From positions 1 to 41,538 of the IMG/VR virus record IMGVR_UViG_3300028802_000159: a stretch of DNA of 41,538 nt; one strand, 5' to 3'. Positions 32,336 through 38,959 of this stretch are shown here, one piece after another (position 1 is the first letter of the stretch; each line of letters begins with the position of its first letter). The DNA comes from a virus. A program made the translations under genes and the position numbers. The notes under the pieces are model-generated. The model saw only the letters and a program-made list of their open reading frames with translations. It made no database searches and was not told where the DNA came from.

Positions 32336-32782
32336 ATGCCCATCCACCACATCACCCGCCGGGAGGCACCTGTGTTTTACATGTACGCGACGGACGGCAA
32401 TTCAGTGGCGACCATGCCCATCATTGCCAACACCTACGCGGCTGCGAACGAGTCAGCCGTCAATTGGCTGCGCACCTACGATCACGGATTCATTCAGGCT
32501 CGCGTGATTGGCGAGGCCAGCAATCTCATCATGAAGGACGCGCGGCCCGAGGCAATCACGCGATTCATCCTGCCGACCGACGAATTCGCCACGCGATTCC
32601 TCGCAGAGTGGGAGTGGCTGCTGGACGCTGCTGAGATTGACACGCCCGAGGAATTGCTCGCCGCGCCGCACATGATTCCCGAGTCGTGGGTCGCCCAGGA
32701 TGGGGATGAGTTTGTCCCCGCGCATTACTGCCTCGACTGCAACCGTTTCACGGATCACGACACCTGCGATCCCACTATCTGA
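32336..32782 (+). CDS. GC-rich cassette gene 1, hypothetical 148-residue protein
   Basis: The protein starts MPIHHITRREAPVFYMYATD and ends with a Cys/His cluster, HYCLDCNRFTDHDTC, that may bind zinc. The middle is alpha/beta with SAVNWLRTYDHGFIQARVIGE and many acidic residues. Base composition is clearly richer in G+C than the late genes to its left. An in-frame upstream start lies before the -10 element and is rejected. Probably translated without a leader. First of three single-gene units flanked by related inverted repeats. Function unknown. Confidence 0.75.
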   Translation: MPIHHITRREAPVFYMYATDGNSVATMPIIANTYAAANESAVNWLRTYDHGFIQARVIGEASNLIMKDARPEAITRFILPTDEFATRFLAEWEWLLDAAEIDTPEELLAAPHMIPESWVAQDGDEFVPAHYCLDCNRFTDHDTCDPTI

Positions 32783-32790
32783 GATTGGGG

Positions 32791-32808
32791 CTTGCGCGAA
32801 AGCGCAAG
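32791..32808. terminator. GAAA-capped hairpin after cassette gene 1
   Basis: CTTGCGC-GAAA-GCGCAAG is a perfect seven-pair stem closed by a GNRA tetraloop, beginning eight bases after the stop codon. It has no following T-run. It may terminate or stabilise the message of the gene at 32336-32782. Its right arm runs into the cassette repeat that follows. Confidence 0.55.
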
Positions 32809-32856
32809 TTCCACTCAGATTGTTGAGGCGCTCCGCGCCGAGTAGAATTTGTCAAG
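32806..32856. repeat. Cassette repeat, copy 1
   Basis: Outer arms AAGTTCCACTC and GAGTAGAATTT are inverted with two mismatches. They enclose an inner hairpin GGCGC-TCC-GCGCC at 32827-32839, and TGTCAAG follows the right arm. Layout and arm sequences match copies 2 and 3. It lies between cassette genes 1 and 2, upstream of a TATACT at 32865-32870 that may be the -10 of the next gene; no matching -35 is seen. The 183 bases between the two genes hold only these elements. Confidence 0.65.
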
Positions 32857-32965
32857 TCCGTCCGTATACTGAGACGTTGGCGCGCCAGGCTTGCAATGTC
32901 AGCGTGCGCCCGGTATTGTTTGTGTTGTCAGCAAGTCACCAGTCGAAAGTCTAGGAGAATCCGCC

Positions 32966-33142
32966 ATGAAGAACCCTCGCCCCGTCTTTGCCGAGCGCAT
33001 GAATTCCCTGTACTGGCTCATGGGATACAATGCTGCCGAGCGGGGACTTTCGCCCCGGGACCGTTTCAAGGCAGAGCGCCACAATGAGCAGTTTCGTTGG
33101 GGCTACTTCACGTACATTGCTGAGACAGAGGAAATCCTCTAG
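32966..33142 (+). CDS. GC-rich cassette gene 2, hypothetical 58-residue protein
   Basis: ATG 32966 follows AGGAG at a good distance. The product, MKNPRPVFAERMNSLYWLMG onwards, is rich in aromatic residues and Arg, helical and soluble (RDRFKAERHNEQFRWGYFTY). No family recognised. A CCCCGCGCGGGG palindrome lies two bases after the stop (33145-33160 region). It forms its own transcription unit between repeat copies 1 and 2. Confidence 0.65.
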   Translation: MKNPRPVFAERMNSLYWLMGYNAAERGLSPRDRFKAERHNEQFRWGYFTYIAETEEIL

Positions 33143-33460
33143 ACTTCCCCCGCGCGGGGATCACGCCACAATCTTTGTTCCCTCCGTTCTCTACCAATCG
33201 CGCGAACGGCGAGGCGGACAGGAATTGTGAGCGGGAATTGGTCGGCCGACGGGCCGGCCAAATTCCGCCCGGACATTATAGCGCCTCCGGCGCCCGGGTG
33301 GAGTTTGTCAAGTTGATCTTGTATTTAGCAATCTGTAGATTGTTGTCTCACCATGCGAGACGAGTGCGCTAGGATTAGGTGGGGCCCCGGTTCGGGTATA
33401 CACTTGAGTCATCGCAAGGGGGACAGGCCCCACAGAGACAGAGTCGAGAAAGGGTAGACA
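33143..33460. other. Non-coding gap between cassette genes 2 and 3
   Basis: These 318 bases hold no convincing gene. They contain the CCCCGCGCGGGG palindrome, then two overlapping foldings: GCGGGAATTGG (33231-33241) can pair with CCAAATTCCGC (33258-33268), while the latter is also the left arm of repeat copy 2. Such competing stems are the form of an attenuator. Downstream, TTGATC and TAGATT (33313-33341) with 17 bases between them, or TATACACT (33397-33404), are possible promoter elements for the next gene. Neither is a strong match. Confidence 0.5.
33259..33312. repeat. Cassette repeat, copy 2
   Basis: Left arm CAAATTCCGCCCGG (33259-33272) and right arm CCGGGTGGAGTTTG (33294-33307) form a long inverted repeat around GGACATTATA and an inner hairpin GCGCC-TCC-GGCGC (33281-33293). 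TGTCAAG follows, as in copy 1. GGACATT before the inner hairpin is shared with copy 3. Confidence 0.7.
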
Positions 33461-34345
33461 GTGACCAAGCGAGAGAGTAAGATTCAGGTAGAGCAGGCGG
33501 AGGGTCCGCAGGCCGAGAGCGAGGAGTCGATCATGACCGAGGCAGACACAATCACAGAGGCGGAAGCCGCCGAGATTGTCGAAAGTGACGAAGAGTCAAC
33601 GGAAACCGAAGAGATTGCGGAGCCCGCTCCCAATCTCGACGATCTTCCCGAGGGCAAGAAAGTTCTCGCCCTGGGAATCAAGGCAATGGCAGAGGCTGCG
33701 CAGACGGATTACCTCCGTGTCTACGCAATCCTGAATGCGCAGGGCGACCCCGAGAAGTTGCTGGCCGCCGCGCGGGAATCTTCCGAGGACGAGAACGTCA
33801 TCGCAAAGGTGACGGAAGCGCGGGAATTGCAGGAGAGGGTCGCCGCGATTCTCGCAGAGGCGGACGAGATTCTTCGAGAGACGAACGCCGTGGACGTTCT
33901 CTCGGACGAAGATCTCGCAGCCAAGCGCGAGGAACTGGACGGATTCAAGCAGACGTTCTTGGATTCCGTGAACTACGGAGACGAGCACGTCGTGGACGGA
34001 TTCGGGCGACTCTTCGAGGATCTTCCCGGGATGCGCAAGCGGCGCGCAAAGTCTGCTGGCGGGTCGGATTACACGATGACAACGTCGATCAAGCCAAAGG
34101 TCGCGGAAATCACCGTGGACGGAACCGACGTCAAGAATGACAAGGGAAACGCGACATTCACCTACCTGTCGCAGTATCTCAAGAAGATGTCAGGAACCGC
34201 CGTTCCCGTCGGGGATCTTCACAAGGCCTGGCTCGCGGCCGCTGGCACGGACAATGTCGAAGAGGTGAAGGATGACGTGTTCTTCACTTTCCCGATCGGC
34301 GAGAAGTCCTATCAGGTGAAGATCGTTCCGAAGGAAGCCGCCTAA
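33461..34345 (+). CDS. GC-rich cassette gene 3, acidic 294-residue protein
   Basis: GTG start with AGAAAGGG six bases upstream. Residues 1-65 are very acidic and low in complexity (EADTITEAEAAEIVESDEESTETEEI region), followed by helices (LLAAARESSEDENVIAKVTEARELQERVAAILAEADEIL). A separate C-terminal domain of about 85 residues (MTTSIKPKVAEITVDGTDVK to the end) has beta strands and WLAAAG. Codons strongly prefer G/C at the third position compared with neighbouring genes, as expected for a highly expressed or recently acquired gene. A strong terminator follows. No family recognised; acidic N-termini of this kind occur in DNA-mimic and nucleoid-associated proteins, but that is only a suggestion. 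Confidence 0.8.
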   Translation: MTKRESKIQVEQAEGPQAESEESIMTEADTITEAEAAEIVESDEESTETEEIAEPAPNLDDLPEGKKVLALGIKAMAEAAQTDYLRVYAILNAQGDPEKLLAAARESSEDENVIAKVTEARELQERVAAILAEADEILRETNAVDVLSDEDLAAKREELDGFKQTFLDSVNYGDEHVVDGFGRLFEDLPGMRKRRAKSAGGSDYTMTTSIKPKVAEITVDGTDVKNDKGNATFTYLSQYLKKMSGTAVPVGDLHKAWLAAAGTDNVEEVKDDVFFTFPIGEKSYQVKIVPKEAA

Positions 34346-34358
34346 ACTTCCCTTCCCC

Positions 34359-34393
34359 AAATTCCCGGCCCTCGAAATGAGGGTCGGGAATTT
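34359..34393. terminator. Strong bidirectional stem-loop terminator
   Basis: AAATTCCCGGCCCTC pairs with GAGGGTCGGGAATTT over 15 positions (one G-T wobble) around a GAAAT loop. The A-rich left base and T-rich right base make it look like an intrinsic terminator in both directions. It starts 13 bases after the stop of the acidic cassette protein and should isolate that gene from what follows. Confidence 0.8.
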
Positions 34394-34409
34394 GTGCTGT
34401 TGATCTTGA

Positions 34410-34461
34410 AAAATCCACTCGGACATTGTATCGCGCGGAGCGCGATTCCTAGTGGAATTTG
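34410..34461. repeat. Cassette repeat, copy 3
   Basis: Left arm AAAATCCACT and right arm AGTGGAATTT are inverted with one mismatch. They surround GGACATTGT and an inner hairpin ATCGCGC-GGA-GCGCGAT (34430-34446). Order and arm sequences match copies 1 and 2, but the TGTCAAG after the right arm is replaced by GCGCATTG. It follows the terminator of cassette gene 3. Confidence 0.65.
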
Positions 34462-34576
34462 CGCATTGTTAAGTGTTAAGTTAGCCCGAGATTAGCAAGC
34501 GCACGAGCACGACAGGCGTTGTGAATTAGCTCACGCTAATGGCAAAGTTTCAGGCATACAATCTTTTGATCTTCCA

Positions 34577-34628
34577 ATCATTCCTCCGTGGGGGGGGTCG
34601 TTCCTTACCCCCCCACTGCGGAGTGATC
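34577..34628. repeat. Long G-run/C-run hairpin
   Basis: Nine perfect pairs, GTGGGGGGG (34588-34596) with CCCCCCCAC (34608-34616), are extended outward by ATCA-TCC and GGA-TGAT with mismatches. The run of eight G can also form unusual structures. It could block polymerase or mark the origin region; no U-run follows. Confidence 0.6.
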
Positions 34629-34870
34629 TTGGTCGCCGTGCAAACTCGTTTGAAACTGTTTTCAACTATCGTGCCTGGTCAGAGGCACGTCAGTCACCTA
34701 GACACTAAGATAAGTCATGGAGTAACCATCACCCTAATTACCAGACCTGAATCCATGATCTTGTAACTACTTACATTCGATCAAGGCCCTGACCAGGCAC
34801 GATGCAAGATCATCGTTATGTTGCAAATAACTTGATTTTAATTAAATACCATGTTTTCAAACATTAGGCC

Positions 34871-34898
34871 TTGACAGTGAATTGTATAGGAGTATAAT
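34871..34898 (+). promoter_or_regulatory. Consensus promoter of the rightward early operon
   Basis: TTGACA (34871-34876), 16 bases, then TATAAT (34893-34898). The predicted start near 34905 leaves a short leader with AAGGGAGG before ATG 34925. It directly follows the AT-rich part of the control region, so an origin-binding or repressor protein could regulate it. Confidence 0.8.
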
Positions 34899-34924
34899 GG
34901 AGTTAGAGAGAAGGGAGGCCCAAA

Positions 34925-35554
34925 ATGGGCCGCAAAGAGGTCGTTGCTGAGCAGATTGTTCATTGGTTTGAGGACAATAAGACCGATGCTACAATTGAGG
35001 AGATAGCAGCGGGTACTGGCGCTAGTTATGCTACGACTAGGCGGGCGGTGATTGAATTGTGTGAGAGAGGGATGCTACAGAATCCTAATACCCTCCAGTT
35101 CAGAAACGTTAAGTACCGCTTAACTGGCTCAATATCACGGATGCCATACTACAAAGGAATTGCTGGGGATAATCTTCCTATCTCAAATATCTGGAAGATA
35201 ATGACCAGCATGGCTAAGGTGGCGCCGGATAAATTTGAGCCGAAAACGCCGCGAATCCTTGGCTACACAGGAATAGTTAGACTGTTTGCTGCTGCTATGT
35301 ATGCATCGCAGAATGACAACGATAGTGCGAGGCAAGCATTGACTGCGGCTAGGAGAAACCTCATCCAAGCAAGAACTGCTGCTAAGGCAGACCTCATAAT
35401 GCTTGAGAAATTTTTGGGTGACCCTAAGTTGAACCCAAACAACCCACGACAGATGATTCCTGTGTTACTAGAAGATGAGAATAATCCTGTAGATATCCGT
35501 AAGATGTTAGAGGAAATGCAGGAAATCAGCAAGATGATTGGAAACAAAGCATGA
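34925..35554 (+). CDS. Winged-helix DNA-binding protein
   Basis: The 209-residue product begins with a winged helix-turn-helix (EQIVHWFEDNKTDATIEEIA, GTGASYATTRRAVIELCERGML, about residues 9-51), followed by a beta hairpin (TLQFRNVKYRLTG) and a helical region of about 130 residues with many Ala/Arg/Lys. First gene behind a consensus promoter next to the repeat-rich control region. Good candidate for an origin-binding or regulatory protein. The stop overlaps the next ATG (ATGA). No named family recognised. Confidence 0.75.
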   Translation: MGRKEVVAEQIVHWFEDNKTDATIEEIAAGTGASYATTRRAVIELCERGMLQNPNTLQFRNVKYRLTGSISRMPYYKGIAGDNLPISNIWKIMTSMAKVAPDKFEPKTPRILGYTGIVRLFAAAMYASQNDNDSARQALTAARRNLIQARTAAKADLIMLEKFLGDPKLNPNNPRQMIPVLLEDENNPVDIRKMLEEMQEISKMIGNKA

Positions 35555-35811
35555 GACGTGCACTAATTCCCCTCGACCCTAGAGATAAGTTGGCCTCCTG
35601 TGGCGTACAAATCTATTCAGCTAGTTTGCCTAGGCCCTGTCGGAATAGAGCCGTAGGCAGGCTGTCCCCTGAATTACATGCAGGACTAATTAGGGCGGGC
35701 GCGAATCTAGATCCTGACAATAGAAATCTCTGTGAGTTGCATGCTGAGGCAATTGGTCAGTTTATCTGGAACACTCCTATTCCTAAGAGCGATCCGAGTG
35801 GAGAGAGTTAA
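35551..35811 (+). CDS. Small Cys/His (treble-clef-like) protein
   Basis: The 86-residue protein has CGVQIYSASLPRPCRNRA (Cys17, Cys30) and LCELHA (Cys61, His64). A Cys, a Cys-x-Asn and a later CxxH are the form of small zinc domains common in actinobacteriophages. It is translationally coupled to the winged-helix gene by an ATGA overlap. Possibly a DNA- or protein-binding partner of it; no function known. Confidence 0.65.
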   Translation: MRRALIPLDPRDKLASCGVQIYSASLPRPCRNRAVGRLSPELHAGLIRAGANLDPDNRNLCELHAEAIGQFIWNTPIPKSDPSGES

Positions 35812-35841
35812 GGACAATGTGTCTCAGCATGCGAGACGCCC

Positions 35842-35870
35842 TTGCCAGAACAATTCACTCATGTTACAAT
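35842..35870 (+). promoter_or_regulatory. Promoter of the SNF2 helicase gene
   Basis: TTGCCA (35842-35847), 17 bases, TACAAT (35865-35870). Transcription would start near 35877, giving a 40-base leader with GAGAGGTAGAAAG before ATG 35918. Each box differs from the consensus by one base. It lies in the only gap of the region, after the stop at 35811. Confidence 0.7.
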
Positions 35871-35917
35871 GGAGTATACCGAGCAGCACAACAACTAAAG
35901 TCGAGAGGTAGAAAGTC

Positions 35918-37927
35918 ATGAGTGAGAATCTCCCCGAGAAGTCCTCATCCGAGATTGCTGCGGATCTTGTCAAGTTCAAGCAGGAAATGGAGGCGCTGAG
36001 GGAACTCATTCAGCCATTTCTAGACAAGAAGAATGAGATTCAGGGTGAGATTAAGGATCACCGACAGGAGATTGAGCGTCTGAATGCTCTCTCTTTGTCT
36101 ATTGATATGAAGGTCAAGGATTCCAAGGAGAAGATGAAGTCTCTGGAATTCGACCTCAGCCGTAAGTCTCGTGAACTAACAGCCGCGCAACAGCGCGATG
36201 CGATCCGTGAGGAATTCGAGGCGAGCAAGAGTGAGTTCGAGCGAATCACCGCAGGTGCCCCCTGGCGAGAGTTTGCCTTCGATCACCAGATTAAAGGTGC
36301 CATGCATCTTGCCGCTGCCCGTAGAGGAATTCTCGGTGACAAGCCAGGATTGGGCAAATCACTCACAAGTATCATATGGGCTGACATGCTTAAGTCCGAG
36401 CGCATTATTGTTGTCCTACCCAAAGACACAATGTCCAATTTCAAACGCGAATTGGAGCATTGGGCTCCTCATCGCTCGGTGTTCCCCATCGGCGGTGAGA
36501 AAAAGTCCACCAGAAATATCATGCTCAACATGCTCAAGAGTATGCCGAACTTCGTGGCGCTATTCAACTACGATGCATGGCGACGTGACGCTGATTTGCT
36601 GGATGATATCATTGCCTTGAAGGCTGATACGATTATCGTCGATGAAGCGCACAACATGAAGAACTTCTCAACTCTTCGGGCGCGCGGGATTCGCAAGATA
36701 GCACTCACGGCTAACGCTTGCTTCAATTGTGGGGCGGACGTAAAGATTGCTAGTGTGCAGGGTAGTTCATGGAAAACCACCTACGAGTGCATCAATGCTG
36801 ATTGCAAGACGCAATCCGAAAACGCATTCGACTTCTGCTCCATCAAGAATGTCATGCCCATGACTGGCACGACAATCGTGAACAAGCCACAGGATTTATT
36901 CCCCATGCTGAATCTCGTTGACCCGGTGACATTCCCGTCCGAGATTGCATTCCTCAAGGACTTCTGCTACAAGGATAGCTATTCCAACAAGTGGAAGTTT
37001 ACTTACGGTGGCCAAGAAAGACTCATCAAGAAACTACAGACTCAGTTTCTTGTGCGCACACGTAAGGATGCAGGAATCATCCTACCCCCGCAGGACGTGC
37101 AGGTTCACGAGATTGAGTTCGATCACGAGAAGTATCCTGAGCAGTCAAAGGTGCTCAGCAATCTCAACACCTATGCTCAGATTGCGATTGATGATGAGTC
37201 AGCGTATGGAATCCTCTACATCATTGAGTTGATTCTACGCAAGCGACAGGCGTTGGTCTGGCCTGATTCAATTCAGATCAAGAACCCGCGGACCAAGGAA
37301 GTTCTCTACAAAGTCTCAGCGCACGAGTCAATCAAGGTAGACACTGTGATTCACTACGATGAGGAATCACAGGAATGGTCTGGCCTTATCCCCGATCTAG
37401 TTGGATGGGAAGATGACGCATCTGCTGAGGATATGCTCAATAATGGCGAGAGAATTGTTGTGTTCTCTCAGTTCATTAGTCCCCAGGAAGAAATTCTGCG
37501 CCGCTGCCGTGAGGCTGGGATCGCTGCTGTACTATTCAACGGTAGTACCCCTGACCATATTCGGGAGGATATCAAGATCGACATTGATAAGAACTATGCC
37601 TACCTCAATGGTCGTAAGCCAAAATATCAAGTCATCCTCGCACATTACCAGGTCGGGGGTGTGGGACTAAACATGACTGATTTGAGTCAGATGATTATTC
37701 TCGACAATCCTTGGAACCCTGCTGGTGAGGAACAAGCATACAATCGTATCGACAGGATCGGGCAGACCAAGGAAACTACTGTCCACGTTCTAGAGGTACA
37801 GAATTCCATCGACTCATGGATGCGCAGCGTGATTGAGGACAAGCGCGATATGATTCAGGGATTCGAGAAAGAGCAGTCAGTCGCACAAGCATTCATCGAG
37901 GCTATGCGGAATGGAGAGATTCTCTGA
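35918..37927 (+). CDS. SNF2-family DNA translocase with inserted zinc ribbon
   Basis: The 669-residue protein has an N-terminal coiled coil (about 15-110) and then a superfamily 2 helicase core: GDKPGLGKS (140-148), DEAH (242-245), TGTTIVN (316-322), IVVFSQF, VGGVGLNM and QAYNRIDRIGQ. Members track along duplex DNA and remodel protein-DNA complexes; phage versions are thought to assist replication or recombination. Between motif II and motif III sits an extra Cys4 unit (Cys268, 271, 291, 296), a zinc ribbon not usual at this place. It has its own promoter; its stop overlaps the next ATG. Confidence 0.9.
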   Translation: MSENLPEKSSSEIAADLVKFKQEMEALRELIQPFLDKKNEIQGEIKDHRQEIERLNALSLSIDMKVKDSKEKMKSLEFDLSRKSRELTAAQQRDAIREEFEASKSEFERITAGAPWREFAFDHQIKGAMHLAAARRGILGDKPGLGKSLTSIIWADMLKSERIIVVLPKDTMSNFKRELEHWAPHRSVFPIGGEKKSTRNIMLNMLKSMPNFVALFNYDAWRRDADLLDDIIALKADTIIVDEAHNMKNFSTLRARGIRKIALTANACFNCGADVKIASVQGSSWKTTYECINADCKTQSENAFDFCSIKNVMPMTGTTIVNKPQDLFPMLNLVDPVTFPSEIAFLKDFCYKDSYSNKWKFTYGGQERLIKKLQTQFLVRTRKDAGIILPPQDVQVHEIEFDHEKYPEQSKVLSNLNTYAQIAIDDESAYGILYIIELILRKRQALVWPDSIQIKNPRTKEVLYKVSAHESIKVDTVIHYDEESQEWSGLIPDLVGWEDDASAEDMLNNGERIVVFSQFISPQEEILRRCREAGIAAVLFNGSTPDHIREDIKIDIDKNYAYLNGRKPKYQVILAHYQVGGVGLNMTDLSQMIILDNPWNPAGEEQAYNRIDRIGQTKETTVHVLEVQNSIDSWMRSVIEDKRDMIQGFEKEQSVAQAFIEAMRNGEIL

Positions 37928-38181
37928 TGACAAAGCGAGACGGCCCCTACTACATCAACGATCACGGCCTGTCGGAAGATGAGGAAATCCAACGCATCAA
38001 GAGTGGTAGTCTTTCCTTCAAGATTGTCATTGTAGGGAAGGCTATCCCTCCACAGGATTTCGATGACGATGAGCGATTCGGCGCTAACCTCGCGGATCAA
38101 GTGGATGAGGCAATGTATCCCATCATCGACGAACTCAACAAGAGACTTCCTCATCTAGTTATCTATGGAGAGGTACTGTGA
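37927..38181 (+). CDS. Hypothetical acidic 84-residue protein
   Basis: Start overlaps the helicase stop (TGATG). The product has an alternating beta/alpha form: SLSFKIVIVGKAIPPQDFDDDERFG, then a helix DEAMYPIIDELNKRLP and a final strand HLVIYGEVL. No family recognised. Co-transcription with the helicase suggests a role in DNA metabolism. Confidence 0.7.
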   Translation: MTKRDGPYYINDHGLSEDEEIQRIKSGSLSFKIVIVGKAIPPQDFDDDERFGANLADQVDEAMYPIIDELNKRLPHLVIYGEVL

Positions 38182-38285
38182 AGTACGATAATGAATGGAT
38201 CACCCTAAAGGTGCGCCAGATGCAGGAGAAGGAAGTGCAGCGAATCCGAGCGGAATTAGCCAGGGAGGGATCGGATGGGAAGTAA
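38178..38285 (+). CDS. Small charged helical protein, 35 residues
   Basis: GTG start overlapping the previous stop (GTGA), with GGAGAGG upstream. The product is one amphipathic, highly charged helix (LKVRQMQEKEVQRIRAELAREG). It ends inside the next gene, whose ribosome binding site lies in its last codons. Too short for family assignment; the start signals are good, so it is kept with moderate confidence. Confidence 0.5.
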   Translation: MKYDNEWITLKVRQMQEKEVQRIRAELAREGSDGK

Positions 38286-38529
38286 ACGAGAGGATCGGAT
38301 ATTCGCCGCAGTCAACTCACGATTCAACCAACCACCTACAAGAAAGCAGAAGATCATGCCCAGCATTGAGCCGGAGTTCTGGTTCCAGACCTACGCCAAC
38401 ATTGTGACTCTCACGAGTTACATGGCAGACAACAACATGGACGCCCAGGAGATTGCTGACGCAGTCGAGAAGCCCTGGAAGTTCACCGAGATTTTCGAAG
38501 AGGCTCAGGCTGAGTTGGACAATGACTGA
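38275..38529 (+). CDS. Hypothetical helical protein, 84 residues
   Basis: GGGAGGGATCGG precedes ATG 38275. The protein has a basic N-terminus (MGSKREDRIFAAVNSRFNQ) and an acidic helical C-terminus (DAQEIADAVEKPWKFTEIFEEAQAELDND). The middle IEPEFWFQTYANIVTLTSYM is hydrophobic but too polar for a membrane span. No family recognised; overlaps both neighbours in a compact operon. Confidence 0.65.
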   Translation: MGSKREDRIFAAVNSRFNQPPTRKQKIMPSIEPEFWFQTYANIVTLTSYMADNNMDAQEIADAVEKPWKFTEIFEEAQAELDND

Positions 38530-38695
38530 GAAGTCTGACCCAACAGCAGAGGGTGCATTCTTTGCAGACGTGATGAACGATCTGTACAAGAATGCAGAGC
38601 CAGAGGCAATGGCGAGAATCTACATCGACCTCACGACTCGTGATATCTACGAGGAAGTTGTAGACCTCCAGAAGTTTGATCCGCTCCGAAAGTAG
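38522..38695 (+). CDS. Hypothetical acidic protein, 57 residues
   Basis: From ATG 38522, inside the preceding gene's end (ATGACTGA overlap), the product is acidic and helical (GAFFADVMNDLYKNAEPEAMARIYIDLTTRDIYEEVVDLQKF). The longer upstream frame is a shadow of the gene before it. Helical pattern similar in style to its neighbour at 38275. A structured intergenic RNA element follows. Confidence 0.6.
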   Translation: MTEKSDPTAEGAFFADVMNDLYKNAEPEAMARIYIDLTTRDIYEEVVDLQKFDPLRK

Positions 38696-38705
38696 CGGGA
38701 GAACG

Positions 38706-38758
38706 CCTGGCAGGGGCCCGGTAATCCGTCCCCGTCGGATAAGAAAGTCCCTGCCAGG
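38706..38758 (+). ncRNA. Structured RNA element in the early operon
   Basis: A perfect ten-pair outer stem CCTGGCAGGG (38706-38715) and CCCTGCCAGG (38749-38758) encloses an inner five-pair stem ATCCG/CGGAT (38724-38740) with a seven-base loop TCCCCGT, separated by asymmetric internal loops. It fills the largest gap in a series of otherwise overlapping genes. It ends 30 bases before the ribosome binding site of the gene at 38789. It may be a terminator/attenuator, a cis-regulatory element or a small RNA. No T-run follows. Class not recognised. Confidence 0.55.
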
Positions 38759-38788
38759 TCTTGTCCTACTACAGTCAAGGAGTTCACA

Positions 38789-38959
38789 GTGGCAAAAGTC
38801 AGAGTTATACTGCTCTCGTCCGATGAATACTTGGACTTGTGCAGGCTGCTAAATATGGCAGCAGCCAGTCGATCCAAGCCGACAGCAGACCTCGGAAGAG
38901 AAATGCTGGAGATGATTACAGACAAGTCCATCGCCTCAGATATCAAGGAGAAGCCATGA
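38789..38959 (+). CDS. Possible ribbon-helix-helix protein, 56 residues
   Basis: AAGGAG lies six bases before the GTG start. The product has a short beta strand (AKVRVILLS), a first helix (DEYLDLCRLLNMAAASR) and a second helix (TADLGREMLEMITDK), which is the arrangement of Arc/CopG-type DNA-binding proteins. It follows directly after the structured RNA element, so one could regulate the other. Its stop overlaps the next ATG (ATGA). The fold is inferred from pattern only. Confidence 0.6.
   Translation: MAKVRVILLSSDEYLDLCRLLNMAAASRSKPTADLGREMLEMITDKSIASDIKEKP

Larger units (their letters stand above)
34394..34924. other. Non-coding control region, candidate origin
   Basis: Together with the terminator this is the largest gene-free stretch (about 580 bases). 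It contains repeat copy 3, one CGACAGGCG (34510-34518), an ATTAGC-TCAC-GCTAAT hairpin near 34530, a long G8/C7 hairpin (34577-34628), a 15-base inverted repeat ATCGTGCCTGGTCAG (34668-34682 and 34789-34803), three TGATCTTG words and one in reverse (34805-34812). An AT-rich segment (about 34825-34870) and a promoter follow. Clustered repeats next to AT-rich DNA are typical of replication origins or repressor-controlled regions. No frame here looks like a protein. Confidence 0.5.

Noticed and set aside
32849-33312. TGTCAAG after repeat arms resembles the end of mycobacteriophage stoperators
   Set aside because: Only the TGTCAAG half agrees; spacing from GGTGG differs by three bases, there are only two copies here, and they belong to the cassette repeat.
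34539-34766. 75-residue plus-strand frame in the control region
   Set aside because: It runs through the G8/C7 hairpin and one arm of the long inverted repeat, has no ribosome binding site and no protein-like composition, so the DNA structure explains it better.
721-36730. CAATTG appears often (roughly 30 times against about 10 expected)
   Set aside because: The excess is modest and may follow from preferred ATT codons and frequent Ala/Gly-Ile pairs; it was not clearly independent of coding, unlike CGACAGGCG.
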